Part shown: positions 1 through 8,489 of the stretch, in pieces
How positions within the stretch are numbered: position 1 is the stretch's first letter
Layout: every line of letters begins with the position of its first letter
Assembly: GCA_964525555.1 (NCBI GenBank)
Contig: CAZGHN010000005.1
Location: 62,001-126,000 of the forward strand
DNA: 64,000 nucleotides
Direction: 5' to 3'
Source: JAFGHJ01 sp964525555
Lineage (GTDB): Bacteria; Hydrothermota; UBA3072
The notes under the pieces: model-generated
Database searches by the model: none
Told to the model about the DNA's origin: nothing
What the model saw: only the letters and a program-made list of their open reading frames with translations
Translations under genes and position numbers: made by a program

Positions 1-502
1 GAAGAGGTGCAGACAGAAGTCCTGTTCTCGTTGTCGCTCCTACCAGAGTGAAGGGTTGAAGGTTTATTTCTATCGAGCGTGCAGCCGGACCCGAATCAAT
101 CATTATATTTATGGAAAAGTCTTCCATAGCTTGATATAAATATTCTTCTACATCTTTATTTATCCGGTGAATTTCATCTATAAACAGAACATCGAATCTG
201 TGAAGTTTCGTAAGAATTCCAGCCAGGTCCCGTGGTTTTTGAAGAACCGGTCCCGCAACGGCCATAATATCGACTTCCATTTCTCTGGCGATGATGTGTG
301 CGAGTGTTGTTTTTCCCAGTCCCGGAGGACCAAAAAGCAGGACGTGGTCGAGAGGTTCATCCCTTTTCTTGGCCGCTTCCGTAAAAACTTGAAGATTTTC
401 TTTTACTCTGTCTTGATTGATAAATTCCGAAAAATATCTGGGCCGTAGATTTTTCTCGTATTGGGCATCTATTGGATCTTTTGAAGGAGAAGTTATTCTC
501 AT
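1..502 (-). CDS. ruvB: RuvB Holliday junction branch migration helicase (3' part missing)
   Basis: ATPase motor of the RuvAB branch-migration complex. The reading frame opens at an ATG at 502 and runs off the left edge, so about 167 of roughly 340 residues are present. Visible are the Walker A motif FGPPGLGKTT (residues about 57-66), the Walker B motif VLFIDEIHRI (about 105-114) and the sensor-like GATTRTGLLS near the edge, in the usual RuvB order. Its ATG overlaps the ruvA stop as ATGA, so the two are translationally coupled. Identity rests on these motifs plus the ruvC-ruvA-ruvB order. Confidence 0.97.
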   Translation of the reverse strand, partial: MRITSPSKDPIDAQYEKNLRPRYFSEFINQDRVKENLQVFTEAAKKRDEPLDHVLLFGPPGLGKTTLAHIIAREMEVDIMAVAGPVLQKPRDLAGILTKLHRFDVLFIDEIHRINKDVEEYLYQAMEDFSINIMIDSGPAARSIEINLQPFTLVGATTRTGLLSAPL

Positions 503-1047
503 ATTTCTTTTAAAACCTTTTTTACGATTTCATCTACCGAAAGATATTCTTCTTCTTTTATTACTTCGCATATAGCCTGATCTGCCTCTTTAGAACTGTA
601 TCCGATTGATATGAGAGCTTTCTTTGCCTCTTCTGCTTCTTTAGTCGGTGATGTTTTTAACTTGTCTTTTAGCTCAAGTATTATTCTTTTCGCAGTTTTA
701 CTGCCTATGCCTTTTATTTTGGATATTGGGTTTGGGTCATTATCTTCAAGGGCTTTTCTTAATCCATGCCCTCCGAGCCCAAGCATCAGCGAAAAAGCTG
801 TTTTTGGGCCTATGTTAGGTACTTTAATAAGTGCCCTGAAAAGTTCTCTTTCTGACTTATTTTCAAAACCGTAAATATCTATACCATTTTGACTTATCGA
901 CAAATGGGTATAAAAGAAGATTTCATCACCTATTATCGGTTTTTCGTTCTCTAAAACAGCATTGACAAGGAGTCCAAAGCCGCCGATACTTACATTGATT
1001 TTGTTTTTTTCAATATCTAAAACTACACCTTTAATTGATTCCAGCAT
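499..1047 (-). CDS. ruvA: RuvA Holliday junction DNA-binding subunit
   Basis: Binds the four-way junction and recruits RuvB hexamers. At 182 residues it is close to the family norm (about 190-200). An N-terminal OB-fold region (1-63) is followed by two helix-hairpin-helix motifs, VPNIGPKTA (about 75-83) and IKGIGSKTAKRI (about 110-121), and a short C-terminal three-helix domain that contacts RuvB (about 140-182). The start lies inside the end of ruvC (17-nt overlap) and the stop overlaps the ruvB start. Neighbours on both sides confirm the call. Confidence 0.97.
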   Translation of the reverse strand: MLESIKGVVLDIEKNKINVSIGGFGLLVNAVLENEKPIIGDEIFFYTHLSISQNGIDIYGFENKSERELFRALIKVPNIGPKTAFSLMLGLGGHGLRKALEDNDPNPISKIKGIGSKTAKRIILELKDKLKTSPTKEAEEAKKALISIGYSSKEADQAICEVIKEEEYLSVDEIVKKVLKEI

Positions 1048-1504
1048 ATATATTTTCTTTGTTGAGATAACATATTATTGCGCCAAAGGCATCGGACACA
1101 TCCAGCGGAATTTCTTCCGAGATGCCCAATATATTCTTAACCATATATCTTACCTGCTCTTTAGAGGAAGCTCCTGAACCGGTTACCGATTGTTTGATTT
1201 CACGGGGAGTAAATTCCTGAAGAGGTAAACCTTTCATTTGAGAAAGCAACAGATAGACTCCACGAATTTCGGCTATTTTTATTAGGGTTTGTATGTTTGG
1301 TCCTCTGTATATACTCTCTATTACAAGTTGATCCGGTTTCTCCGTTTCTATTAGTTTAGAAAGGGATGTGAAATATTTATTAAGTCTGTCTTCGCAAACC
1401 TTATGTTTCAATAGTTCCCATGAAAGTTTAGTTTTTTTCTTTTCTTTCGATAGTATTGCTATTCCAGTTTGGGAAAGTCCCGGATCTATTCCCAGTATTT
1501 TCAA
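1031..1504 (-). CDS. ruvC: RuvC crossover junction endodeoxyribonuclease
   Basis: Resolves Holliday junctions by paired metal-dependent nicks. The 157 residues match the family length. The four expected acidic residues are visible: D7 in GIDPGLSQTG, E63 in VIESIYRG, and D135 and D138 in PLDVSDAFGAI. The ATG overlaps the yebC stop by 4 nt. The order yebC-ruvC-ruvA-ruvB is a common bacterial arrangement, and all four genes here overlap, so one transcript is likely. Confidence 0.97.
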   Translation of the reverse strand: MKILGIDPGLSQTGIAILSKEKKKTKLSWELLKHKVCEDRLNKYFTSLSKLIETEKPDQLVIESIYRGPNIQTLIKIAEIRGVYLLLSQMKGLPLQEFTPREIKQSVTGSGASSKEQVRYMVKNILGISEEIPLDVSDAFGAIICYLNKENIYAGIN

Positions 1505-2253
1505 ATTTCGGAACCTATTTCAGCTAGAATATCATCTGCAATGTCGAAATTGGAATAAACTTGTTGAACGTCTTCAAGGTCTTCCAGTACGGATAAAAGT
1601 TTGAGAATTTTTCTGGCATCTTTATCGTCTACTTCCTTTGTGGCTTTGGGTAGGAAAGTGAGCTCGTAAAGTTCGACGGGGATTTTTTTATCCTGCAACG
1701 CATTATAAACTTTGTGCAGTTCAGTTGGGTTGGTTTGAATTTCGTACGTATCTTTTTCCTCGTTTATATCCGTTGCTCCGGCATCGATCGCTACGTCGGA
1801 AAGTTCTGTTTCCGAAACATCTTTTTTTGGAACAATTATCAGTCCCTTTTTTTCAAAAATATAAGATACACATCCTTCCGCTCCTAATTTACCACCATGT
1901 TTCTCCATTGTATGTCTCATATCGGATGCGGTTCTGTTTTTATTGTCGGTCAAACATTCGATATACAAGGCAACTCCTCCCGGGCCGTATCCTTCGTATT
2001 TCGTTTCGACGTATTCCACTCCAGGTAATTCTCCGCAACCTCGAAGTATTGCTCGTTCAATATTATCTTTAGGCATATCATTATCTTTTGCTTCCTGAAC
2101 GATATTTCTTAGTTCAACATTTTTTTCCGGGTCTTTACCTTTCTTTGCGGCTACTGAGATTTTTCGAGATAATTTAGAAAATATCTTACCTCTTTTTTTA
2201 TCTTCTTGTGCCTTCTGATGTTTTATACTGTGCCATTTTGAATGTCCTGACAT
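1501..2253 (-). CDS. YebC/PmpR family protein
   Basis: The family is known as transcriptional regulators (PmpR, YebC) and, in more recent work, as factors helping ribosomes through difficult sequences. This 250-residue protein has the family N-terminus MSGHSKWHSIKHQK, the basic KRGKIFSKLSRKI segment and the acidic C-terminal domain. The start has a strong Shine-Dalgarno (AAAGGAGG, 2260-2267) six bases upstream and its own promoter at 2272-2299. It is the first gene of the ruvCAB transcript. Which of the two described roles applies cannot be read from the sequence. Confidence 0.95.
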   Translation of the reverse strand: MSGHSKWHSIKHQKAQEDKKRGKIFSKLSRKISVAAKKGKDPEKNVELRNIVQEAKDNDMPKDNIERAILRGCGELPGVEYVETKYEGYGPGGVALYIECLTDNKNRTASDMRHTMEKHGGKLGAEGCVSYIFEKKGLIIVPKKDVSETELSDVAIDAGATDINEEKDTYEIQTNPTELHKVYNALQDKKIPVELYELTFLPKATKEVDDKDARKILKLLSVLEDLEDVQQVYSNFDIADDILAEIGSEI

Positions 2254-2271
2254 TCAAACCTCCTTTTAAAT

Positions 2272-2299
2272 ATTTTAAGTAATATTTAATAATAATCAA
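2272..2299 (-). promoter_or_regulatory. promoter of yebC-ruvCAB
   Basis: Read on the minus strand: -35 TTGATT (2299-2294), 16-nt spacer, -10 TAAAAT (2277-2272). It lies in the 61-bp gap between porB and yebC, so the ruv operon probably has its own start rather than depending on the por operon. Confidence 0.6.
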
Positions 2300-2314
2300 T
2301 AGGTTTTCGTATAA

Positions 2315-3190
2315 TTATTTTTCTATCTTCTTTAATAGCTGTTTCCAATCTTCTTCGACGTTTTTTTGTATAAGGGAAATGTCTTTTTCTTTTAAATGTT
2401 TGAATCTTCCCTGTAGTTTTAAATATTCGGAAATAGGTTTTACTTTAGCAAATTTTTTAGTTAATCTCCATTTTGAGCCATTTTCTATTTCTATTAAAGG
2501 AAAAAGATTGCTCTGTACGGCAAGTCGTGCCAACTTTACTGTTAATTGAGGAGGATATTTCCATCCGGTCGGACAGGGTGAAAAGATAAGTATAAAGCGC
2601 ATGCCTTCGATATCCTTAGCTTTTTTGAATTTCTCTATCATGTCTTCAGGATAAGCAATAGAAGCTGTCGCTATATATGGAATCCGGTGAGCCGCCATTA
2701 TTGAAATAATGTCTTTCTTCTGGCTTGTTTTCGGACGATCCACAGGAGTAGTAGTAGTCCAGGCTTTAATTGGAGTTGCGCTGCTTCGCTGGACACCCGT
2801 ATTCATATAAGCCTCATTATCATAGCATACGTATATCATGTCGTCATTTCGTTCAGCTGCACCTGAAAGTGTCCCAAGTCCTATATCATATGTGCCTCCG
2901 TCTCCTGCCCAGGCAACGACGTTGGGTTTTTTACCAATTATTTCGAATGCTGCTCTTATTCCGGAAGCAGTAGATGCGGCAGTTGCAAAAGCTGCGTGGA
3001 AAAGAGGAACATTCACCGACGAATATGGAAATGGTCCGTCTATTACAGTCCAACAGCATGCCGGTATTGTAAGGACTGTGTTTCTACCCAGAGCTTTAAG
3101 TGCATGTCTCATTGCGATATTTCCACCGCATCCCTGGCAGGCGACATTCCCACAGCTCATTATTTCTTCTTGCGGTATTTTTAATTTCAT
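2315..3190 (-). CDS. porB: 2-oxoacid:ferredoxin oxidoreductase, beta subunit
   Basis: Thiamine-diphosphate-binding subunit of a four-subunit pyruvate (or related 2-oxoacid):ferredoxin oxidoreductase, which makes acyl-CoA, CO2 and reduced ferredoxin. Its 291 residues include the cluster motif SCGNVACQGCGG (12-23), the ThDP/Mg motif GDGGTYDIG (96-104), the paired NEAYMNTG and a later conserved Cys in PCPTGW. The ATG overlaps the porA stop by 4 nt. PorB is the best fit, but a branched-chain-specific VorB has the same architecture and cannot be excluded. Confidence 0.93.
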   Translation of the reverse strand: MKLKIPQEEIMSCGNVACQGCGGNIAMRHALKALGRNTVLTIPACCWTVIDGPFPYSSVNVPLFHAAFATAASTASGIRAAFEIIGKKPNVVAWAGDGGTYDIGLGTLSGAAERNDDMIYVCYDNEAYMNTGVQRSSATPIKAWTTTTPVDRPKTSQKKDIISIMAAHRIPYIATASIAYPEDMIEKFKKAKDIEGMRFILIFSPCPTGWKYPPQLTVKLARLAVQSNLFPLIEIENGSKWRLTKKFAKVKPISEYLKLQGRFKHLKEKDISLIQKNVEEDWKQLLKKIEK

Positions 3191-4341
3191 ATCTTCAAAC
3201 CTTTCCAGATAATATCCGATTTAGGCTTTTTCATTTTTTTAACTTCTTCATAAATTTCGATTATATTTTTACTTGTGACATCCCGTCCGCCGAGCCCAGC
3301 TATTACTCCGAATATCGGAGGAGAATCTTTTTCGTTGTACATTGCAGCTTTAATTTCTTGAAAGAATATCCCGGAAGCTCCGAATCCGATATTCCTATCT
3401 ATAACAACAGCTTTATCGACCGAGCTTAAAATCTTACGTACTTTTTCTGCAGGAAAGGGTCTGAAGACCCGTATTCGTAGTAAACCGACTTTTTCTCCTT
3501 TTTCCCGCAGTATATCTATTGATTTTCTTGCTGTGGAAGCAATAGTTGCTGAGGAAATTATAAGATTTTTCGCATCGCGAGTTCTGTATGTTTCTACAAG
3601 ACCATATTTACGGCCAAATATTTTTTCGAATTCTTCTCCTGTTTCTTCCCATCTGTTAAGAGCTTTTTCCATAGCTTTTTGGATTTTATATCTGAGTTCA
3701 TAATAATTATCAGCAGTGGTCAGGCCCCCGAAAGTATGGGGGTCATCAGGGTCGAGCTTGTATTCTCTTTCGTAAGGTGGAAGAAATTTATCGACTTTTT
3801 CCTGTTCCGGTATTTCAATTGCTTCAGAGGTGTGCGAAAGAACAAAAGCAGCCAGGATTACCATTGCAGGTAACTCAACAGATTCGGCAACTTTATAAGC
3901 TTGGATGACCGAGTCCAGAACTTCCTGATTATTCTGTGCGTAAACTTGCATCCAACCTGTATCTCTCTGTGAAAGAGAATCGTTCTGTTCCGTCCATATA
4001 GACCATGGTGGGGCAAAAGCCCGATTTATATTGCCCATTACTACAGGAGTTCTGGCGCCTACAGCCCAATGTAGCATTTCGTGCATAAGGGCAGTTCCCT
4101 GTGATGATGAAGCAGTAAATGTCCTAACTCCCGCAGCAGAAGCCCCTATAAGTGAAGCCATAGCGGAGTGTTCGGATTCTACTTTGATAAATTTAGCATT
4201 AAGTTCTCCCGATGCGCACATTTCGGATAGAAGCTCTACAACTTCAGTTTGTGGTGTTATCGGATATGCCGATATTACCTGAGCTCGGGAGAGTTTAGCC
4301 CCGTAAGATAAGGCATGGTTGCCCATTAAGACTTTTCTCAA
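3187..4341 (-). CDS. porA: 2-oxoacid:ferredoxin oxidoreductase, alpha subunit
   Basis: Catalytic core subunit with the pyrimidine-binding half of the ThDP site, typified by SAYPITPQTEVVELL near the N-terminus and the C-terminal IDRNIGFGASG region. I place the start at the TTG at 4341, giving LRKVLMGNHALSYGAKL, because family members begin with this KVLxGN segment. The TTG overlaps the porD stop as TTGA. A longer frame to 4392 would run through porD and has no support. ATG at 4326 is the alternative. About 384 residues, normal for the family. Confidence 0.93.
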   Translation of the reverse strand: MRKVLMGNHALSYGAKLSRAQVISAYPITPQTEVVELLSEMCASGELNAKFIKVESEHSAMASLIGASAAGVRTFTASSSQGTALMHEMLHWAVGARTPVVMGNINRAFAPPWSIWTEQNDSLSQRDTGWMQVYAQNNQEVLDSVIQAYKVAESVELPAMVILAAFVLSHTSEAIEIPEQEKVDKFLPPYEREYKLDPDDPHTFGGLTTADNYYELRYKIQKAMEKALNRWEETGEEFEKIFGRKYGLVETYRTRDAKNLIISSATIASTARKSIDILREKGEKVGLLRIRVFRPFPAEKVRKILSSVDKAVVIDRNIGFGASGIFFQEIKAAMYNEKDSPPIFGVIAGLGGRDVTSKNIIEIYEEVKKMKKPKSDIIWKGLKI

Positions 4342-4661
4342 TTTTCTTCCTCTTCGATATCTATGGCTCCCGAGGGGCATTCTTCCCAACAAATACCGCA
4401 GCCCTTGCAGTATTCATAATTGATTACGGGTTGTTTTATTTCTTCTTTATCTTTTTTCTTTGTTTTTTTTAGCTTTATAGCGCCTTCAGGACAAAATTTC
4501 CAGCAGATCAAGCAATCAGTACACTTATCGTAGTCTATTATTGGGCGAAAGTTCCGCCAGCTTCCGGTTTTATTATATTCCATTGAAGAGAAGGAAATTG
4601 CCGAAGAGGGAAGATCCTTTTCTTTTTTGTAAATAATTATTTTGTAAGATTTTTTTGCCAA
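4338..4661 (-). CDS. porD: 2-oxoacid:ferredoxin oxidoreductase, delta (ferredoxin-like) subunit
   Basis: Electron-transfer subunit of 107 residues with two 4Fe-4S motifs, CTDCLICWKFCPEGAI and CKGCGICWEECPSGAI. Each has the CxxCxxCxxxCP pattern. A lysine-rich linker (about KKTKKKDKEEIK) separates them. The gene sits 3 nt after porG and overlaps porA. It passes electrons from the ThDP-site clusters to soluble ferredoxin. Confidence 0.95.
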   Translation of the reverse strand: MAKKSYKIIIYKKEKDLPSSAISFSSMEYNKTGSWRNFRPIIDYDKCTDCLICWKFCPEGAIKLKKTKKKDKEEIKQPVINYEYCKGCGICWEECPSGAIDIEEEEN

Positions 4662-4664
4662 TTT

Positions 4665-5213
4665 TCAGACCCTTGTTCTTTCGTAAGATTCTTCTGCTGC
4701 TTTAACGTTATCTTCTTTTTTTCTGGGGACTGCATTTTTTATGGCTTTTTTAAGTGATTCTAACTTACAGAGCTTTAGTATTTTTATAACACCGCCAAGT
4801 ATTGCCGTGTTTACTATAGGTGTGGATTCGCTCCCCAAATGGTACTTTATAGCAATTTCCCTCGCCGGAACAGCGGCAACCTTGAATTTACTGTCAAAAC
4901 CGAATTCTTCGGGATTTTTTGTGGTGTTTACGATGATCCAGCCGCCTTTTTTTAATCCGTCTGTAAGTTCAATAAAACCTATAAGGGTTGGATCGAGAAT
5001 AACTATATGGTCAGGTTCGTATATCTTGGATCTTTCATATACTGTATCGTCACTGATACGTAAGAAAGCTCTGACCGGGGCACCTCTTCTTTCTACTCCG
5101 TATTCAGGGAAAGCCTGTATGAATTTTCCTTCGGAAGATAGCGCTTCGGCGAGTATTTTTGTCGCGACTACAGTTCCCTGTCCGCCTCTGCCGTGAAGCC
5201 TTAATTCGAGCAT
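4665..5213 (-). CDS. porG: 2-oxoacid:ferredoxin oxidoreductase, gamma subunit
   Basis: The 182-residue gamma subunit opens with the family motif RLHGRGGQGTVVATKIL and has the FPEYGVERRGAPVRAFLRIS segment. It completes the GDAB four-subunit set. The gene starts 4 nt after the fabH stop, so fabH and the oxidoreductase share one transcript. Domain order and length are normal. Confidence 0.95.
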   Translation of the reverse strand: MLELRLHGRGGQGTVVATKILAEALSSEGKFIQAFPEYGVERRGAPVRAFLRISDDTVYERSKIYEPDHIVILDPTLIGFIELTDGLKKGGWIIVNTTKNPEEFGFDSKFKVAAVPAREIAIKYHLGSESTPIVNTAILGGVIKILKLCKLESLKKAIKNAVPRKKEDNVKAAEESYERTRV

Positions 5214-5217
5214 TTGA

Positions 5218-6201
5218 TTACCACCTTAATACCGTGGCACCCCATGTGAAACCGCCACCGAAAGCCGTAGAAAGAAGTATATCTCCTCTTCTAAGCCTAC
5301 CGTCTCTTACTGCCCAGTCAATTCCAACGGGTATGGTGGCAGCAGACATATTACCGGTTTTATCAATTGTGATAACAGTTTTTTCCATAGGGATTCCCGC
5401 TCTTTTGATTGTAGCCTCTATAATTCTGATGTTTGCCTGATGAGGTATGTATACGTTTACATCTTCACCATCCAAGTTAGCCTTTTTTAAGGACTCAATT
5501 GCAGCTTTTTTCATTTTGGTGACCGCGTGTTTATAAACCTCACTGCCCTGCATTGATACTGTGTGGAGGTTTTTTTTGACAGTATCTAGAGTTGGAGGCA
5601 TTTTTGTTCCTCCTGCCTCCTGAATCAAAAGTTTTCCGAGTCTTCCATCCGCACCCCACATATAAGAAAGCAATCCTGAATCTCCATTTGATTTTTCTAT
5701 TACCGTACATCCTGCCCCGTCTCCAAAAAGAATACAGGTGGAACGATCGTCCCAGTTTGTGACTTTTGAAAGGGTTTCACTACCGCATAGTAGAATTTTA
5801 TTTGCCATGCCCGTTTTTATCATGCTGGCACTTAAGATAAGTCCATAAAGATATCCTGAGCACGCAGCGCTAATATCGAAAGTTGGAATGTTGGTCTTGA
5901 CTCCAAGCTTTTTCTGAACCCAACATGCGGTTGCCGGAAAAAAGTTATCCGGTGTTATCGTAGCAACCATGATCACATCTAATTCCTTCGCCGGGATTTC
6001 AGCCATTTCCAGAGCTTTCCTGGCTGCTTTCGTAGCCAAATCCGAAGGAGTTTCATTTTTATCTGCGATATGTCTTTCTTTTATTCCGGTTCTTGTTGTA
6101 ATCCATTCATCGGAAGTATCTACCATTTTTTCCAGGTCAAAGTTTGTTAAGATTTTTTCGGGTAGGTAAGACCCAGTCCCGGTAATTTTAATATTAAACA
6201 T
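5218..6201 (-). CDS. fabH: beta-ketoacyl-ACP synthase III
   Basis: Condenses an acyl-CoA primer with malonyl-ACP to start fatty acid synthesis. I start at ATG 6201 (MFNIKITGTGSYLPEK), which has AAAGGAGA about 7 nt upstream; the longer frame to 6300 runs through the promoter. The catalytic triad is visible: Cys in DISAACSGYLYGL, His in YIPHQANIRII and Asn in GNMSAATIP. At 327 residues it is typical. It leads the fabH-porG-porD-porA-porB operon, an unusual partner. This hints that acyl-CoA made by the oxidoreductase feeds the primer pool. Confidence 0.93.
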   Translation of the reverse strand: MFNIKITGTGSYLPEKILTNFDLEKMVDTSDEWITTRTGIKERHIADKNETPSDLATKAARKALEMAEIPAKELDVIMVATITPDNFFPATACWVQKKLGVKTNIPTFDISAACSGYLYGLILSASMIKTGMANKILLCGSETLSKVTNWDDRSTCILFGDGAGCTVIEKSNGDSGLLSYMWGADGRLGKLLIQEAGGTKMPPTLDTVKKNLHTVSMQGSEVYKHAVTKMKKAAIESLKKANLDGEDVNVYIPHQANIRIIEATIKRAGIPMEKTVITIDKTGNMSAATIPVGIDWAVRDGRLRRGDILLSTAFGGGFTWGATVLRW

Positions 6202-6220
6202 CAGCCAGTCTCCTTTATCT

Positions 6221-6248
6221 ATTCTATGTAATGAGTAGTAAAAGTCAA
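6221..6248 (-). promoter_or_regulatory. promoter of fabH-por operon
   Basis: Minus strand: -35 TTGACT (6248-6243), 16-nt spacer, -10 TAGAAT (6226-6221), about 20 nt before the fabH ATG. Confidence 0.7.
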
Positions 6249-6337
6249 TCCCCGCTGATCTTCTATGCAAAAAGGAGTAATAAGGAAAGATTTTTAACAA
6301 ATCAAATATATTCTTTTCTTTTTTGTTCTATGTGTGT

Positions 6338-6370
6338 TTTTCATTTCTCTGTGTCCTCTGTGGTAAAAAA
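6338..6370. repeat. dispersed CTCTGTG-type repeat
   Basis: Short repeat with core CTCTGTGTCCTCTGTGGTAA. Related copies occur at 10382-10502, 29901-30103 and 31220-31325. It lies between the divergent fabH and acs promoters. Confidence 0.7.
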
Positions 6371-6392
6371 TGGGGAGGTGGGGGATACGGTA

Positions 6393-6420
6393 TTGACAAA
6401 GTCTAAATCACCGATATAAT
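6393..6420 (+). promoter_or_regulatory. promoter of acs
   Basis: -35 TTGACA (6393-6398), 16-nt spacer, consensus -10 TATAAT (6415-6420). Predicted start near 6427 leaves a 5' leader of about 70 nt. Confidence 0.8.
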
Positions 6421-6495
6421 AAAATTACACGGTTCTTTTATATTAAAGTTTTCCAGATTTAACCAAATTATCGTAAAATTTAAAGGGAGGAGAAA

Positions 6496-8460
6496 TTGAG
6501 TAACGAAGAAAAAAAAGACATAAGTGTTTTATTAGAGGAGAAAAGAGTGTTTAAACCCACGCAGGAATTCGTCGAGCAGACTAATGTCAAGAAATGGATG
6601 GATGCGCACGGTATAAAAGACTTAGACGAATTGTTGGAAAAGTCGCAGGATTTAGAATGGTTTTGGGGAGAAATGGCAAAAGAATTGGTGGAATGGTATA
6701 AACCTTACGACAAAGTTCTCGAGTGGGATACTCCATATGCCAAATGGTTTGTTGGAGCGGAATACAATATCGTTCATGATGCTCTCGACAAACACGTAAA
6801 AACAGAAAGAAAAGATAAAGTCGCCTACATTTTTGAAGGTGAGCCTGGGGACATAAAAAAATGGACTTATGGAGAGCTTTATGAGGAAGTTAACAAACTG
6901 GCTAACGCTTTGAAGACTTTAGGAGTTAAAAAGGGAGACAGAGTTGGGATATATCTTCCTATGCATGTAGAACTCCCAATAGCAATGATGGCGTGCGCAA
7001 AGATTGGAGCGATTCATTCTGTTGTTTTCTCAGGTTTCAGTTCCACGGCATTTGCAGACAGGCTTAATGATTGTGAAGCAAAAGTGGCTATTACCTGTGA
7101 CTCTTTCTATAGGCGCGGGAAAAAAGTCCCTTTGAAAAAACAGGCTGACGAAGCCGTAAATGCTGCTCCTTCAGTTGAACATCTTATTGTCTATAAGCGT
7201 ACAGGCGATGAAGTGCCCTGGAATGATGGAAAAGACCTATGGTGGGAAGAAATTACAAAGGACCAGTCGGCAGAGTGTGAAACAGAAAAGATGGATGCGA
7301 ATGACCTTCTCTACATTTTATACACCTCCGGCACGACCGGAAAACCAAAAGGTATACAACATGTCCACGGTGGTTATGCTGTTGGTACAGCGCAAACACT
7401 CAGATGGGTATTCGATTTAAAGGAAGATGATGTCTGGTGGTGCGCAGCTGATATAGGATGGGTAACGGGTCACAGTTATATAGTTTATGCTCCGTTAATT
7501 CTTGGTACAACTTCGATAATATATGAAGGTGCGCCGGCATTTCCCGAACCGGAGAGATGGTGGTCAATGGTAGAGAAGCATAAAGTAACAGTTCTCTACA
7601 CATCTCCTACGGCTATAAGAGCACATATGAGGCTTGGAGATGAACACCCCCAGAAATGCAACCTCGATTCGCTGCGACTTCTGGGAACAGTTGGTGAACC
7701 AATAAATCCTGAAGCCTGGATATGGTATCATAAATATATCGGCAGAGAAAAATGTCCTATAATGGACACCTGGTGGCAGACAGAAACCGGTCACTTTCTG
7801 ATATCGCCTCTACCGATTACTCCGCTGAAGCCCGGGTCGGCAACAAAACCGCTCCCAGGTATTTCTGCGGCTGTTTATAATGAACAAGCCGAGCCGATTA
7901 CAAATGCGGGCGGTAATTTAGTTATACTGAAACCATGGCCCGGCATGCTCCGAGGTCTTTATAAAGACCCGGAAAGATATAAAAATGTATACTGGAGTAA
8001 ATTCCCTAATACTTACCTAGCCGGTGACGTATCGAGGATGGATGAGGATGGTTATTTCTGGGTCCAGGGTAGGGCAGATGATGTCCTTAACGTTGCAGGA
8101 CATAGAATCGGTAATTCGGAAGTGGAATCTGCTTTAGTAAGTCATCCGAAAGTTGCTGAAGCAGCCGTTATCGGTAAACCTCATGAGTTAAAAGGTGAAT
8201 CCATAACTGCTTTTGTAGTCTTAAAGAGGGGAACAGACCCTTCAGAAGAACTTAGAGCTGAGCTACGAGAGCATGTTGGAAAGGAAATCGGCAAAATTGC
8301 AAGACCTGACGAAATAGGGTTTGTTAACGATGTTCCTAAGACACGTTCTGGTAAGATAATGCGAAGAATAATAAGAGCCAAGGCAATTGGAGAGAAAGTT
8401 GGGGATATTTCAACACTTGCTAATCCTGAAGCCGTGGATGGTATTGGTGAAGCCAAGTAA
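6496..8460 (+). CDS. acs: acetyl-CoA synthetase (AMP-forming)
   Basis: Activates acetate to acetyl-CoA through acetyl-AMP. The 654 residues match the family. Visible are the N-terminal ACAS segment, the AMP-binding loop LYTSGTTGKPKGIQHV (about 275-290), WWQTETGHF, the hinge-region AGHRIGNSEVESALVSHP and the C-terminal lysine motif PKTRSGKIMRR, whose Lys is the usual acetylation target. The start is TTG at 6496, with GGGAGG at 6485-6490. The next gene is a monocarboxylate/OFA-type carrier, suggesting acetate uptake and activation together. Confidence 0.96.
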   Translation: MSNEEKKDISVLLEEKRVFKPTQEFVEQTNVKKWMDAHGIKDLDELLEKSQDLEWFWGEMAKELVEWYKPYDKVLEWDTPYAKWFVGAEYNIVHDALDKHVKTERKDKVAYIFEGEPGDIKKWTYGELYEEVNKLANALKTLGVKKGDRVGIYLPMHVELPIAMMACAKIGAIHSVVFSGFSSTAFADRLNDCEAKVAITCDSFYRRGKKVPLKKQADEAVNAAPSVEHLIVYKRTGDEVPWNDGKDLWWEEITKDQSAECETEKMDANDLLYILYTSGTTGKPKGIQHVHGGYAVGTAQTLRWVFDLKEDDVWWCAADIGWVTGHSYIVYAPLILGTTSIIYEGAPAFPEPERWWSMVEKHKVTVLYTSPTAIRAHMRLGDEHPQKCNLDSLRLLGTVGEPINPEAWIWYHKYIGREKCPIMDTWWQTETGHFLISPLPITPLKPGSATKPLPGISAAVYNEQAEPITNAGGNLVILKPWPGMLRGLYKDPERYKNVYWSKFPNTYLAGDVSRMDEDGYFWVQGRADDVLNVAGHRIGNSEVESALVSHPKVAEAAVIGKPHELKGESITAFVVLKRGTDPSEELRAELREHVGKEIGKIARPDEIGFVNDVPKTRSGKIMRRIIRAKAIGEKVGDISTLANPEAVDGIGEAK

Positions 8461-8489
8461 AAGATTATGAACCTAAAAGGAGGTTTTTG

